From Kribbella kalugense (GTDB taxonomy: Bacteria > Actinomycetota > Actinomycetes > Propionibacteriales > Kribbellaceae), in NCBI RefSeq assembly GCF_004365875.1, contig NZ_SODF01000002.1:62001-126000 (forward strand): DNA of 64,000 nt. The letters are read 5' to 3'. Shown here piece after piece: positions 32,793-41,821 of the stretch. Under the pieces are notes generated by a model. The model saw only the letters and a list, made by a program, of their open reading frames with translations. It ran no database searches and had not been told where the DNA came from. The translations under genes and the position numbers were made by a program. How positions within the stretch are numbered: position 1 is the stretch's first letter; every line of letters begins with the position of its first letter.

Positions 32793-33653
32793 GTGCGTAC
32801 TTCGGACCAGACTCCACGGACTCCGCGGCAACACATCGGCGCGGAGTTGCGACGCTTGCGGACGATGGCCGGCGTGAGCGGGCGCCAGCTCGCTCAGCGG
32901 ACCGGGCTGAGCCAGTCCAAGGTGAGCAGGATAGAGCGCGGTGATGCACTCGCGTCGGTTCCTGAGCTGACACATTGGCTGGAGCAGTCCGGCGCGATCG
33001 ATCGCCTGGAGCCATTGATCTCAGCTACCGAAGCGGCGCTGAACCAGACCGACGGATGGGAGGAGTTTGCGCAGGAAGTCAGCTTCGCCGAGATGCAGGC
33101 GCAGGTTCAGCACCGCGAGGCGACGGCTCGAACCCAGCGATCGTTCCTACCGACACTGGTTCCTGGTCTCCTCCAGACTGCCGAATACGCACGGCTGGTG
33201 TTCATCGCATCAGATCTGCGCGGCGAGCAGGACTACGCGGCCGCAGTCCAACGCCGACTCGACCGCCAGCAGATTCTCTACGATCAGACACACACGTTCG
33301 AGTTCATCCTGACCGAGGCGGCGCTGCGGTGGCGGCCCGGTCCACGTGAGCTGCTGATTGCGCAGCTGGACCGCATCGCGAGCGTCGCCACGCTCAGCAA
33401 CGTATCCATCGGAGTCGTCCCGCTGGACGTCGAGGCGCAGACGATTCCGTGGCACGGCTTCACTTTGAACGAGGACGTCATCGACGGCGAGCCCTTCGTG
33501 CAGGTCGAGACGATGCACGCGTATCTGACGGTGGCGCGGCCTGAGGACGTGGAGCTGTATCGGCGGCAGTACGCGGTACTGCGTGAGTCCGCTGCTACCG
33601 GGCAGCACCTCACGGACTTCCTGAGCGCGCTCCGCGCCGAGCTCAAGCCGTAA
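32793..33653 (+). CDS. XRE-family regulator with DUF5753 domain
   Basis: A 286-aa protein. GTG 32793 follows the DUF6879 stop by 4 bases; a longer open frame through that gene is not real. The N-terminal helix-turn-helix reads LAQRTGLSQSKVSRIERGD (about residues 35-53). The rest is DUF5753 (LVPGLLQTAEYAR, RRLDRQQIL, WHGFTLNEDV). Such regulators usually act with their small protein neighbours. It likely binds the TGACTCATT repeats before the cassette. Confidence 0.88.
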   Translation: MRTSDQTPRTPRQHIGAELRRLRTMAGVSGRQLAQRTGLSQSKVSRIERGDALASVPELTHWLEQSGAIDRLEPLISATEAALNQTDGWEEFAQEVSFAEMQAQVQHREATARTQRSFLPTLVPGLLQTAEYARLVFIASDLRGEQDYAAAVQRRLDRQQILYDQTHTFEFILTEAALRWRPGPRELLIAQLDRIASVATLSNVSIGVVPLDVEAQTIPWHGFTLNEDVIDGEPFVQVETMHAYLTVARPEDVELYRRQYAVLRESAATGQHLTDFLSALRAELKP

Positions 33654-33655
33654 AT

Positions 33656-33694
33656 GCAAAGTACGCCGGGGAGGATCTCTCCGGCGTACTTTGC
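33656..33694. terminator. Strong hairpin terminator between XRE and glmM genes
   Basis: GCAAAGTACGCCGG pairs with CCGGCGTACTTTGC, extended by GGA/TCT to a 17-bp stem with one wobble pair and loop GGATC. It lies between convergent genes and should act in both directions. Confidence 0.85.
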
Positions 33695-33698
33695 TACG

Positions 33699-35045
33699 TC
33701 ACAACTTCAGTGAAGTGGCGACCACGTCGGCGAGGGTGTGGGCGATCTCGTCGGCCGTGGCGGAGGACTCGGCCTCGACCATGACCCGGACCAGCGGCTC
33801 GGTGCCGGAGGGCCGGAGCAGGACGCGGCCGGAGTCACCGAGACGCGTGGTGGCTTCGGCGACGGCGGTCTGCACCGCGGGGTCGGTGCCGGCCCGGCTC
33901 TTGTCGACGTTCTTCACGTTGACCAGGACCTGCGGCAGGCGCGTCATCGCGGCGGCCAGGTCGCTCAGCGACTTGCCCGTCTGGGCGAGCCGGGCGAGCA
34001 GCATGACCGCGGTCAGCGTGCCGTCGCCGGTGGTGGCGTGGTCGGACAGGATCACGTGCCCGGACTGCTCACCGCCGAGCTTGTGACCGCCGGCCTTCAT
34101 CGCCTCGAGCACATACCGGTCGCCGACCTTGGTCTGCTCGACCGCGATCCGCTCCCGGACCATCGCCTGGACGAAGCCCAGGTTGCTCATCACGGTCGCG
34201 ACGACCGTGTCGTTCAGCAACCGGCCACTGTCCCGCATCGCCAGCGCCAGGACCGCGAGGATCTGGTCGCCGTCGACGAGCTCGCCGTTCGCGTCCACAG
34301 CCAGGCAGCGGTCGGCGTCACCGTCGAGCGCGATACCGACGTCGGCGCGGTGACCGACGACCTCACGCTGCAGACCGTCCATGTGCGTGGATCCGCAGTT
34401 CAGGTTGATGTTCAGCCCGTCGGGGGCGGCGGCGACCGTGATCACCTCGGCGCCGAGCCGGCGCAGTGCCTCCGGCGCGGTCTGCGAGGCGGCGCCGTTG
34501 GCGCAGTCGATCACGACCTTGAGACCGTCGAACCGGTTCGGTGCGGAGCGGACCAGATGCGAGACGTATGTCTCGAAGCCCTGCCCGTCGTCGGTCACCC
34601 GGCCGACGGAGGCGCCGGTCGGACGCTGCCACTCCTCACCCATCCGGGCCTCGATCGCGTCTTCGATGACGTCGTCGAGCTTGATCCCGCCGCGGGCCAG
34701 GAACTTGATGCCGTTGTCCGGCATCGGGTTGTGGCTGGCGGACAGCATCACGCCGAGGTCCGAGCCGGTCGAGCCGGTCAGGTAGGCGACGGCCGGGGTC
34801 GGCAGCACGCCGAGCCGGACGACATCGACGCCGGCGCTGGCCAGTCCAGCCACCACGGCGGCTTCCAGGAACTCACCACTGGCACGAGGATCCCGGCCCA
34901 CAACGGCGCGTGGCCGGTGCCCTTCGAAGGCACCGGCCTCGCCGAGTACGTGAGCTGCCGCGACCGAAAGGTCGAGCGCCAGCTCCGCGGTCAGGTCCAC
35001 GTTCGCCAGGCCACGGACTCCGTCCGTGCCGAACAAACGCCCCAT
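33699..35045 (-). CDS. glmM: Phosphoglucosamine mutase
   Basis: A 448-aa enzyme converting glucosamine-6-phosphate to glucosamine-1-phosphate for UDP-GlcNAc and cell-wall synthesis. The start [12 protein letters not shown] is diagnostic. The phosphoserine is Ser104 in [12 protein letters not shown], the Mg2+ loop is DGDADR and the phosphate-binding loop is [12 protein letters not shown]. It follows rplM and rpsI on the same strand with an 8-bp gap, the usual actinobacterial arrangement. Confidence 0.96.
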   Translation of the reverse strand: MGRLFGTDGVRGLANVDLTAELALDLSVAAAHVLGEAGAFEGHRPRAVVGRDPRASGEFLEAAVVAGLASAGVDVVRLGVLPTPAVAYLTGSTGSDLGVMLSASHNPMPDNGIKFLARGGIKLDDVIEDAIEARMGEEWQRPTGASVGRVTDDGQGFETYVSHLVRSAPNRFDGLKVVIDCANGAASQTAPEALRRLGAEVITVAAAPDGLNINLNCGSTHMDGLQREVVGHRADVGIALDGDADRCLAVDANGELVDGDQILAVLALAMRDSGRLLNDTVVATVMSNLGFVQAMVRERIAVEQTKVGDRYVLEAMKAGGHKLGGEQSGHVILSDHATTGDGTLTAVMLLARLAQTGKSLSDLAAAMTRLPQVLVNVKNVDKSRAGTDPAVQTAVAEATTRLGDSGRVLLRPSGTEPLVRVMVEAESSATADEIAHTLADVVATSLKL

Positions 35046-35052
35046 CAGGTGA

Positions 35053-35574
35053 TCAGCGCTTGCTGTACTGAGGCGCCTTACGGGCCTTCTTGAGACCAGC
35101 CTTCTTACGCTCCTTGATCCGCGAGTCGCGGGTGAGCAGGCCGGCCTTCTTCAGGCCCGGGCGGTTGGCCTCGAGGTCCGCCGCGTTCAGGCAGCGGGCC
35201 ACACCCAGCTGCAGCGCACCGGCCTGGCCGGTGATGCCGCCACCGTTGATCCGGGCGATCACGTCGTACGAACCCTCGAGGCCCGCGACGACGAACGGCT
35301 CGTTCACGTGCTGCTGGTGGACCTTGTTCGGGAAGTAGACGTCGAGGTCCTTCCCGTTGACCTTCCACTTGCCGGTCCCCGGGACGATCCGGACGCGGGC
35401 GACGGCCTCCTTGCGGCGGCCGGTGGCGCCGGCCGGGTTGATCACCGCGACCCGCCCCGCCTCGGCGCGCTGCTCCGGAGCCGGGTTCGTCTCGGAGGTG
35501 TAGGCGACCGGGCCCTCGGTGTCGATGGGGACCTCGGTGTCGAGCTCTGCGGTCTCGGTGGTGATGTCGCTCAC
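35053..35574 (-). CDS. rpsI: 30S ribosomal protein S9
   Basis: A 173-aa protein. S9 proper begins at about residue 48 ([17 protein letters not shown]) and ends in the canonical [11 protein letters not shown] tail that contacts tRNA in the P site. About 45 acidic residues precede it ([17 protein letters not shown]), a common feature of actinobacterial S9. It is 35 bases downstream of rplM, with which it forms an operon. Confidence 0.96.
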   Translation of the reverse strand: MSDITTETAELDTEVPIDTEGPVAYTSETNPAPEQRAEAGRVAVINPAGATGRRKEAVARVRIVPGTGKWKVNGKDLDVYFPNKVHQQHVNEPFVVAGLEGSYDVIARINGGGITGQAGALQLGVARCLNAADLEANRPGLKKAGLLTRDSRIKERKKAGLKKARKAPQYSKR

Positions 35575-35609
35575 GCTGTGAATCCTCGTTTACCTGGTTC
35601 GTCGATCGC

Positions 35610-36053
35610 TTACTGGGCGATCTGGGTGATCTCGAACGGCTTCGGCTGCTGCGCCGTGTGCGGGTGCTCCGGACCGGCGTACACCTTCAGCTTGGACAGC
35701 AGCTTCCGGCTCAGGCGGTTCTTCGGCAGCATGCCCCAAACGGCCTTCTCGACGGCCTTCCGCGGGTCCTTGTCGAGGATCTCGCCGATCGGCGTGGCGG
35801 TCAGACCACCCGGGTGACCCGAGTGACGGTAGGCCAGCTTGTCGGTCCGCTTGGTGCCGGACAGGGCCACCTTCGAGGCGTTCACGACGACGACGAAGTC
35901 ACCGCCGTCCACGTGCGGCGCGAACGTCGGCTTGTGCTTGCCACGCAGCAGGGTGGCGATCTGGACGGCAAGCCGACCGAGCGTGACGTCGGTGGCGTCG
36001 ATCACGTGCCACTCACGGGTGACGTCAGCAGGCTTCGGGCTGTACGTGCGCAC
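35610..36053 (-). CDS. rplM: 50S ribosomal protein L13
   Basis: A 147-aa protein with typical L13 sequence: [47 protein letters not shown] and [19 protein letters not shown]. It is the first gene of the rplM-rpsI-glmM unit; the 277-bp gap to gltA must hold its promoter and that of gltA, but no clear motif was identified. Confidence 0.97.
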   Translation of the reverse strand: MRTYSPKPADVTREWHVIDATDVTLGRLAVQIATLLRGKHKPTFAPHVDGGDFVVVVNASKVALSGTKRTDKLAYRHSGHPGGLTATPIGEILDKDPRKAVEKAVWGMLPKNRLSRKLLSKLKVYAGPEHPHTAQQPKPFEITQIAQ

Positions 36054-36330
36054 GGTCGTTGACCTTCGTTTCTCAGAGGTTGACTAGAACTGGACGTCGG
36101 CGAGTGGTCCGCCGACAGAGGCATAGACCTGGAACGCACAACAGCAGCCCAGAATACCGGCGTAGACACGCGTGGGTCAAAGTGAGCCCACACGCCGAGG
36201 GGACCCCGGCTTGGAAGCAGCTGAGGACCGCACTAGTTTAGCGGTGAAGATTGCAGTCCGAACCCGCGTCCCGCCGGCTGATCTACCCTCATTCATCCAG
36301 GCGATGACGCCAGCTTCCGAAGAGGGCATT

Positions 36331-37617
36331 GTGACCGAACAGTCGCTCACCGTCCGGGACAACCGGACCGGCAAGGACTTCGACCTTGCCATCACCGATG
36401 GCACCATCCGTGCCGCCGACCTCAAACAGATCAGCGCATCCGACGGCGACGGCGGGCTCGCCACCTACGACCCCGGCTTCGTCAACACCGCCTCGACCCG
36501 CTCCTCCGTCACCTTCATCGACGGCGACAAGGGCATCCTGGAGTACCGCGGCTATCCGATCGAGCAGCTCGCCGAACAGTCGAACTATCTCGAGGTCGCC
36601 TACCTCCTGGTGAACGGCTCCCTGCCGAACAAGTCGGAGTACGAAGCCTGGGCCCACGACGTGACGTATCACACGTTCGTGCACGAGAACCTGAAGACCT
36701 TCATGCAGGGCTTCCGGTACGACGCACACCCGATGGGCATGCTGCTCGCCTCGGTGGGCGCGCTGTCCACCTTCTACCCCGAGTCCCGGGAGATCTTCAA
36801 CGAGGAGTCGCGGGCACTGCAGATCCGCCGGCTGATCGCGAAGATGCCCACGCTGGGTGCGTTCGCCTTCCGGCACGCGCAGGGCAAGCCGTACGTCTAC
36901 CCGGACAACGAGCTCAGCTACGCGGCGAACTTCCTGTCGATGCTGTTCAAGATGAGCGAGCCGAAGTACGCCGCCGACGACCGGCTGGTGCGCGCGCTGG
37001 AGATCCTGTTCATCCTGCACGCCGACCACGAGCAGAACGCCTCCACCAACGCGGTCCGCGCGATCGGCTCGACCCAGGTCGACCCGTACAGCGCGGTCAC
37101 CGGCGGCATCGCCGCCCTCTACGGCCCGCTGCACGGCGGCGCCAACGAGGCGGTGCTCAAGATGCTCCGCAGGATCGGGACGGTCGACAACGTGCCCGCG
37201 TTCATCGAGGGCGTGAAGAACGGCGAAGAGCGGCTGATGGGCTTCGGCCACCGGGTCTACAAGAACTACGACCCGCGGGCGAAGATCATCAAGAAGGCCG
37301 CCGACGACGTCTTCGAGGTCACCGGCATCAACCCGCTGCTGAAGATCGCCGTCGAACTGGAGAAGATCGCGCTGGAGGACGAGTACTTCGTCTCCCGCAA
37401 GCTCTACCCGAACGTCGACTTCTACTCCGGCCTGATCTACGAGGCCCTGCAGTTCCCGCCGGAGATGTTCACCGTGCTGTTCGCCATCCCGCGAACCTCC
37501 GGCTGGCTGGCCCAGTGGGAGGAGTCCCTCGGCGACTCCGACCAAAAGATCGCCCGCCCGAAACAGATCTACACCGGCCAACGCGGCGTCCAATACGTCC
37601 CCATGGGCGACCGCTAA
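36331..37617 (+). CDS. gltA: Citrate synthase
   Basis: A 428-aa protein condensing oxaloacetate and acetyl-CoA in the TCA cycle. Signature stretches are DPGFVNTASTRSSVTFIDGDKGILEYRGYPIEQLAE (split here for length: see residues about 40-75), LHGGANEAVLKML with an active-site His, and GFGHRVYKNYDPRA with the second. GTG 36331 is preceded by AGAGGG; ATG 36304 is an alternative with no ribosome site. Type II hexameric form by length. Confidence 0.94.
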   Translation: MTEQSLTVRDNRTGKDFDLAITDGTIRAADLKQISASDGDGGLATYDPGFVNTASTRSSVTFIDGDKGILEYRGYPIEQLAEQSNYLEVAYLLVNGSLPNKSEYEAWAHDVTYHTFVHENLKTFMQGFRYDAHPMGMLLASVGALSTFYPESREIFNEESRALQIRRLIAKMPTLGAFAFRHAQGKPYVYPDNELSYAANFLSMLFKMSEPKYAADDRLVRALEILFILHADHEQNASTNAVRAIGSTQVDPYSAVTGGIAALYGPLHGGANEAVLKMLRRIGTVDNVPAFIEGVKNGEERLMGFGHRVYKNYDPRAKIIKKAADDVFEVTGINPLLKIAVELEKIALEDEYFVSRKLYPNVDFYSGLIYEALQFPPEMFTVLFAIPRTSGWLAQWEESLGDSDQKIARPKQIYTGQRGVQYVPMGDR

Positions 37618-37743
37618 CCCCACCAGCAACACCCAGCCGCCGCGAAACGAACCCGTTTCGCGGCGGCTGTCTTGTGAGGCCGCCTTCGGCGGCGCGCGCA
37701 GACTGCGGAATCCCGCGAACGTGATCGGCGCCAGCACGGCCCG

Positions 37744-37840
37744 CTGTCGTCGAGTCGTGGATTTGGGGCCGAGATTCTCGCCTAAATCCACGACTCGGCA
37801 ATCGAGGCCCTCGCCTATTCACACGACTCGACCACCCGAG
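37744..37840. repeat. Inverted-repeat element, copy 1
   Basis: In the 588-bp gap after gltA, CGAGTCGTGGATTT (37751-37764) pairs with AAATCCACGACTCG (37784-37797), and a third arm CACGACTCGAC follows near 37822. Copy 2 is 93 bp further on. The flanking bases hold no gene that can be supported; antisense frames here only reflect high GC. Similar REP-like elements may serve as terminators or be mobile. Confidence 0.7.
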
Positions 37841-37932
37841 CCACGTCGCCAGCTCGAACGCACGGGCACAGCATCCGACTGCGGCGAGCCCGCCAGGCCT
37901 GGCGGGCCTAGCCGTGCATCCGGGCACGCCCA

Positions 37933-38040
37933 CTGTCGTCGAGTCGTGGATATGGGGCCGCCGCGGACCGCGATTCTCGCCTGAATCCACGACTCGCCAA
38001 TCGGGGCCCTCGCCCATTCACACGACTCGACCACTCGAGC
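37933..38040. repeat. Inverted-repeat element, copy 2
   Basis: Repeats copy 1 in the same orientation at high identity, with an extra block CCGCGGACCG in the hairpin loop. Arms are CGAGTCGTGGAT (37940-37951) and ATCCACGACTCG (37985-37996), again followed by CACACGACTCGACCAC. It ends 165 bp before the SDR gene. Confidence 0.7.
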
Positions 38041-38205
38041 GGCTGTTCGTTCCACAGCCACCTCACCGAAGCATCAGCCGCAGCATCCCCCGACGGGCGG
38101 CACGCGGCGCCGATCACCTCCAGCCGCACCCACAGTCCGCGCACTCGGCCGAAGGCGGCTGTCGTTTCGGCGGTTTCTGTCTGTGGGGGCTGTTACGTTC
38201 CGCGG

Positions 38206-39003
38206 ATGGGGACATTGGTGGGGAAGGTTGCGGTTGTTACCGGCGCTAGTCGTGGGGTGGGGAAGGGGATTGCGCTCGGACTCGGGGAGCAGGGGGCGAC
38301 TGTCTACGTGACAGGGCGGTCGGAGGCTGGTGGGGCGGCGACCACGCCGTTGCCGGGGACGGTTCAGGAGACGGCTGCGGAGGTTACCGAGCAGGGCGGG
38401 CGCGGGGTGGCGATCGCGTGTGACCACCGCGACGACGAGCAGACGAGGCGGGCCGTTCGGCAGGTGGTGGAGGACGCCGGGCGGATCGACGTACTGGTCA
38501 ACAACGTGTGGGGTGGTTACGAGTACTTCTGGGACGGCACACCGTTCTGGGAGGAGGCTGGTTTCTGGACGCAGCCGCTCGAGCGCTGGGACGCTGCGTT
38601 TCAGGCCGGCGTACGGGCGCACTACGTGACGACCGTGGCGGCAGCGCCGGTGATGGTGGCCGCAGGGTCAGGGCTGATCGTCAATGTGTCGTCGGACGGT
38701 GCCGAGAAGACCGACACGGGGGTCGCGTACGGCGCTGCGAAGGCGGCGACCGACCACATGATCGCGTGCATGGCCCAGGAGCTCCACGACCACGGCGTGA
38801 CCGCCGTGTCGCTCTACCCCGGCCTGGTACGAACCGAGTCGGTCCTCCGCGCGGCCGACCATTTCGACCTCACCAGCTCCGAGTCCCCACTGTTCGTGGG
38901 CCGCGGAGTAGCCGCCCTCGCCGCCGACCCTGAGGTCATCCGCCATACCGGCCAGGTGATCCGCACCGCGACCCTCGCCGAGGAGTACGCCTTCACCGAC
39001 TGA
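38206..39003 (+). CDS. Short-chain dehydrogenase/reductase
   Basis: A 265-aa classical SDR. The cofactor motif is TGASRGVGKG (12-21), NNVWGG corresponds to the NNAG motif, and the catalytic set is Ser in NVSSDGA with Tyr and Lys in VAYGAAKAA. VWGGYEYFWDGTPFWE is typical of DHRS1-like proteins. It stands alone on the plus strand. Substrate unknown. Confidence 0.88.
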   Translation: MGTLVGKVAVVTGASRGVGKGIALGLGEQGATVYVTGRSEAGGAATTPLPGTVQETAAEVTEQGGRGVAIACDHRDDEQTRRAVRQVVEDAGRIDVLVNNVWGGYEYFWDGTPFWEEAGFWTQPLERWDAAFQAGVRAHYVTTVAAAPVMVAAGSGLIVNVSSDGAEKTDTGVAYGAAKAATDHMIACMAQELHDHGVTAVSLYPGLVRTESVLRAADHFDLTSSESPLFVGRGVAALAADPEVIRHTGQVIRTATLAEEYAFTD

Positions 39004-39065
39004 TTTGGAGATGGCCCCGGGCGGGCTTGGTGCCTCGGTCCGGGGCCGTCTGGGGGTTCTGGGGA

Positions 39066-39521
39066 CTAGGACGCGGTCGGGGCGGGGGCTGGTTCCCGTA
39101 GGTGGGTGATGAGTTCTTCGACCTGGCCGCGGGCTCGGATCATTGCCAGGTGGTCGATGTAGTCGCGGGACTCGACGATCAGGCCGTCGCGGACGCGCAG
39201 TACGAACACGGCCGGCACCCGGAACGGATCCCCGGTCGCCAGCACCGTTCCGGCGTACTCGAACTCGGCGACAACCACCTCAGGATCGGCCGTCTCGTGC
39301 ACCCGGATGTTGTCCGGCTGGAACTGGACCACCTCGGTGACCCGCGGACCGTTCACGCCGAAGTGCTCCGCGAGCGCGGCGCGAGACAGCAGCGGGTGGT
39401 CGCCGTACGGGCTCATCGGATGGCGTACGTCGGTCTGCTCGGCGTACAGCTCCGGCAGGATCGCGAAGTCACGGTCGGCGACACCGTGGACCAGCTTCAG
39501 GAAAACCTCTTCGGGAGTCAT
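39066..39521 (-). CDS. SnoaL-like / nuclear transport factor 2-fold protein
   Basis: A 151-aa protein starting MTPEEVFLKLVHGVADRDF, with YAEQTDVRHPMSPYGDHP, VVVAEFEYAGTV and FVLRVRDGLIVESRDYID, all typical of SnoaL-like polyketide cyclase/ketosteroid isomerase folds. It is divergent from a TetR regulator across 122 bp that contains two repeated operator-like sites, so the regulator probably controls it. The reaction is unknown. Confidence 0.82.
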   Translation of the reverse strand: MTPEEVFLKLVHGVADRDFAILPELYAEQTDVRHPMSPYGDHPLLSRAALAEHFGVNGPRVTEVVQFQPDNIRVHETADPEVVVAEFEYAGTVLATGDPFRVPAVFVLRVRDGLIVESRDYIDHLAMIRARGQVEELITHLREPAPAPTAS

Positions 39522-39544
39522 CTAGTTCCTCACGGGAATTAAAC

Positions 39545-39583
39545 GGAGTGATGACTTCGAATATATGGAGTAACGACTTCGTT
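39545..39583. promoter_or_regulatory. Two direct repeats GGAGTRAYGACTTCG in the TetR/SnoaL divergent region
   Basis: GGAGTGATGACTTCGAA (39545-39561) and GGAGTAACGACTTCGTT (from 39567) lie 22 bases apart, two helical turns. The second contains the palindrome AACGACTTCGTT. They are just upstream of the SnoaL-like start and are probable TetR operators. Confidence 0.55.
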
Positions 39584-39643
39584 TACAACCCTTTGCCGGT
39601 TCGCCGCGTCTCCTAGGCTGAGAGGCGACGGAGGGGAGCTGGG

Positions 39644-40189
39644 GTGCGAGCAGACGCGCGCGACAACCGGGCCAGGATCATGACCGCGGCGGACGACGTG
39701 TTCGGCCGGGCGCCGGGGGCGTCGACCGACGACGTGGCCCGGCTGGCGGGGGTCGGAATCGCCACCGTGTTCCGGCACTTCCCGACCAAGATCGAGCTGC
39801 TCGAGGCGGTACTGACGCTGCGGCTGGAGCGGCTGCGGGACCGGGCGCTGGAGCTGGCCGGCAGCGACGACCCGGGGAAGGCGTTCTTCGAGTTCTTCAC
39901 GCAGGTGGTGGCCGAGTCCGCGTCGAAGCTGGCGATCGCCGAGGCGCTGACCGCGTCCGGGGCGACCGCAGGCGAGGAAGTGCGGGCGGTCGGTCACGGG
40001 ATGCGGGCCGCGTTCGACGACCTGCTCACCGCGGCTCAGAAGGCCGGCGCGGTCCGGGCCGACGCGCAGTTCGCCGAGGTCTACGCGCTGCTGATCGGCG
40101 CATCCCGCGGCGCCACGGCCGCCGGTCTCGAGCCCGACGTACGCGATCGGATGCTCGGCATCCTGTACGACGGCCTCAAGCATTCGTGA
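39644..40189 (+). CDS. TetR-family transcriptional regulator
   Basis: A 181-aa protein from GTG 39644. The helix-turn-helix is STDDVARLAGVGIATVFRHFPTKIELLEAVL (residues about 27-57), followed by the SetR_C-like helical effector domain. It is likely a repressor of the divergent SnoaL-like gene through the 22-bp-spaced repeats. It overlaps the start of the GH18-like gene by ATGA. Confidence 0.9.
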   Translation: MRADARDNRARIMTAADDVFGRAPGASTDDVARLAGVGIATVFRHFPTKIELLEAVLTLRLERLRDRALELAGSDDPGKAFFEFFTQVVAESASKLAIAEALTASGATAGEEVRAVGHGMRAAFDDLLTAAQKAGAVRADAQFAEVYALLIGASRGATAAGLEPDVRDRMLGILYDGLKHS

Positions 40190-41187
40190 GACGCCGTTGG
40201 CGATCCTGGTCCCGCGCCCGCCGGGTCCTCACAGCTGTCACGCTCGCCGTCGTACTGCTCGTCGTAGCGCCACTCGCCAGCTACGCGGTCTCACTTCGCC
40301 TGCAGTACGCCGGTGAGCCATCAGCCCGTACTCGGAACCAAGACGCGCTCTGGCTCGGCCATGCCTGGGTCGACGGCCGTAAGACCACGACCGATGTCGC
40401 CGCACTGGCCCAGCAGCTGAAGGGCACCGGCATCCGCGATCTGTACGTGCACACCGGCCCACTCGAACACGACGGATCGTTGCCGTTGGCAAAGGTTTCG
40501 CCGAAGGCCAAGTGGTTCGTCGACGCGATCCACGCCGCGGCACCCGACTTCCGCGTGCAGGCCTGGCTCGGCGACGTCGTACAACCGGGCAAGAACCCCG
40601 GAATGAATCTCGATGATCCAGGAGTCCGGCAGCGCGTGGTCGCCTCGGCGAAAGCCGTTCTGGAGCAGGGTTTTCAGGGCATCCACTACGACTTCGAGCC
40701 GGTGCGGTCCGGTTCGCAGGGCTACCTGGACGTGCTGGACGAGACCCGCGCACTGGGTACGACGCTGTCGGTCGCAGCGGCCCAGATCGACCCGCTGTGG
40801 TACCTGCACCTGGTCCCGATCGAGAAGTGGTGGTCGCAGGACTACTTCGCTCAGGTCGCCCGCAGGGTCAACCAGATCGCCGTCATGTCGTACGACACAG
40901 CCATGCCGCTGGAGTCCCTGTACGGCGGGTACGTCGCGAAGCAGACCAAGCTGGCCCTTGAGGTCACTCCCCCGACGACGGACCTCCTCATGGGCCTCCC
41001 GGCGTACTGGGAGAACAATCCGGCCCACTGGGGCAACGCAGAGACAGTCAGCGCAGCAGTCCGCGGCGCCCGCCTCGGTCTGGGCACCTCAACCCGCCAG
41101 AACTTCGGTCTGGCCTTGTACGTCGACTTCGCCGCCACCCCGGCCAACTGGGCCGCCTACCGCGACGGCTGGTGCGTCAGTCCTTGA
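40186..41187 (+). CDS. Membrane-anchored GH18-like TIM-barrel protein
   Basis: A 333-aa protein with a basic N-terminus and one hydrophobic segment (VLTAVTLAVVLLVVAPLAS) as signal anchor. The extracytoplasmic part resembles chitinase-type barrels: IRDLYVHTGPLEHDG, then GIHYDFEPVRSG near residue 165-176 (DxE of the GH18 DxxDxDxE motif) and MSYDTAMP. Only the last Asp-x-Glu is kept, so hydrolysis is uncertain. It is coupled to the TetR gene. Function not known. Confidence 0.65.
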   Translation: MRRRWRSWSRARRVLTAVTLAVVLLVVAPLASYAVSLRLQYAGEPSARTRNQDALWLGHAWVDGRKTTTDVAALAQQLKGTGIRDLYVHTGPLEHDGSLPLAKVSPKAKWFVDAIHAAAPDFRVQAWLGDVVQPGKNPGMNLDDPGVRQRVVASAKAVLEQGFQGIHYDFEPVRSGSQGYLDVLDETRALGTTLSVAAAQIDPLWYLHLVPIEKWWSQDYFAQVARRVNQIAVMSYDTAMPLESLYGGYVAKQTKLALEVTPPTTDLLMGLPAYWENNPAHWGNAETVSAAVRGARLGLGTSTRQNFGLALYVDFAATPANWAAYRDGWCVSP

Positions 41188-41821
41188 GGTACGTGAGTAC
41201 GGCGAGGACGCGGCGGTTGGCCGAGTCGTCCGAATGGATGCCGAGCTTGTCGAACGTGCTGGTGGTGTACTTGCTGATCGCACCCTCGCTGAGGAACAGG
41301 CGCTTCGCGATAGCGGCGTTGGACAGGCCTTCGGCCATCAGGGCGAGGACGGACCGTTCCCGCTCGGTCAGCCGGGCGAGGTGCGGTGCGGAGGTCGGCC
41401 GCGCGAGCAGCTTGGTGACCACGACAGGGTCGAGGGCGGTGCCGCCCGCGGCGACGCGTTCCAGGGCGTCAAGGAACTGGTCCGCCTCGAACACGCTGTC
41501 CTTGAGCAGGTAGCCGACACCGCCGGCCTGATCGGCGATGAGCTCGCGCGCGTACAGCTGCTCGACGTGCTGGGACAGGATCAGCACCGGGAGCCCCGGC
41601 ACTTCGCGGCGCGCCTCCAGTGCGGCGACCAGTCCCTCGTCGGTGTTGGTCGGCGGCATCCGTACGTCGATGATCGCAACGTCCGGCCGGTGGTCGAGGA
41701 TGGCACGGAGGGTCTCCGGGCCGGTAGCAGCCGTCGCGACCACCTCGTGGCCGAACGTCTCGAGCAACCGGACCAGGCCGTCGCGCAGCAGGTAGAGGTC
41801 CTCGGCAACGACTATGCGCAT
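41177..41821 (-). CDS. NarL/LuxR-type response regulator
   Basis: A 214-aa response regulator with a receiver domain (phospho-acceptor Asp52 in AIIDVRMPP; acidic pair Glu7/Asp8) and a C-terminal LuxR helix-turn-helix (LTERERSVLALMAEGLSNAAIAKRLFLS). It overlaps the sensor kinase gene by 10 bases and forms a two-component pair with it. Target genes unknown; the DUF membrane protein upstream of the kinase may belong to the same unit. Confidence 0.93.
   Translation of the reverse strand: MRIVVAEDLYLLRDGLVRLLETFGHEVVATAATGPETLRAILDHRPDVAIIDVRMPPTNTDEGLVAALEARREVPGLPVLILSQHVEQLYARELIADQAGGVGYLLKDSVFEADQFLDALERVAAGGTALDPVVVTKLLARPTSAPHLARLTERERSVLALMAEGLSNAAIAKRLFLSEGAISKYTTSTFDKLGIHSDDSANRRVLAVLTYLKD

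Noticed and set aside
36172..36330. Upstream extension of citrate synthase
   Set aside because: Added residues lack similarity to the family; GTG 36331 has a ribosome site.
37469..38144. Minus-strand frames across the repeat elements downstream of gltA
   Set aside because: Their similarity to each other comes from the repeated DNA; they have no ribosome sites and no family-like sequence.
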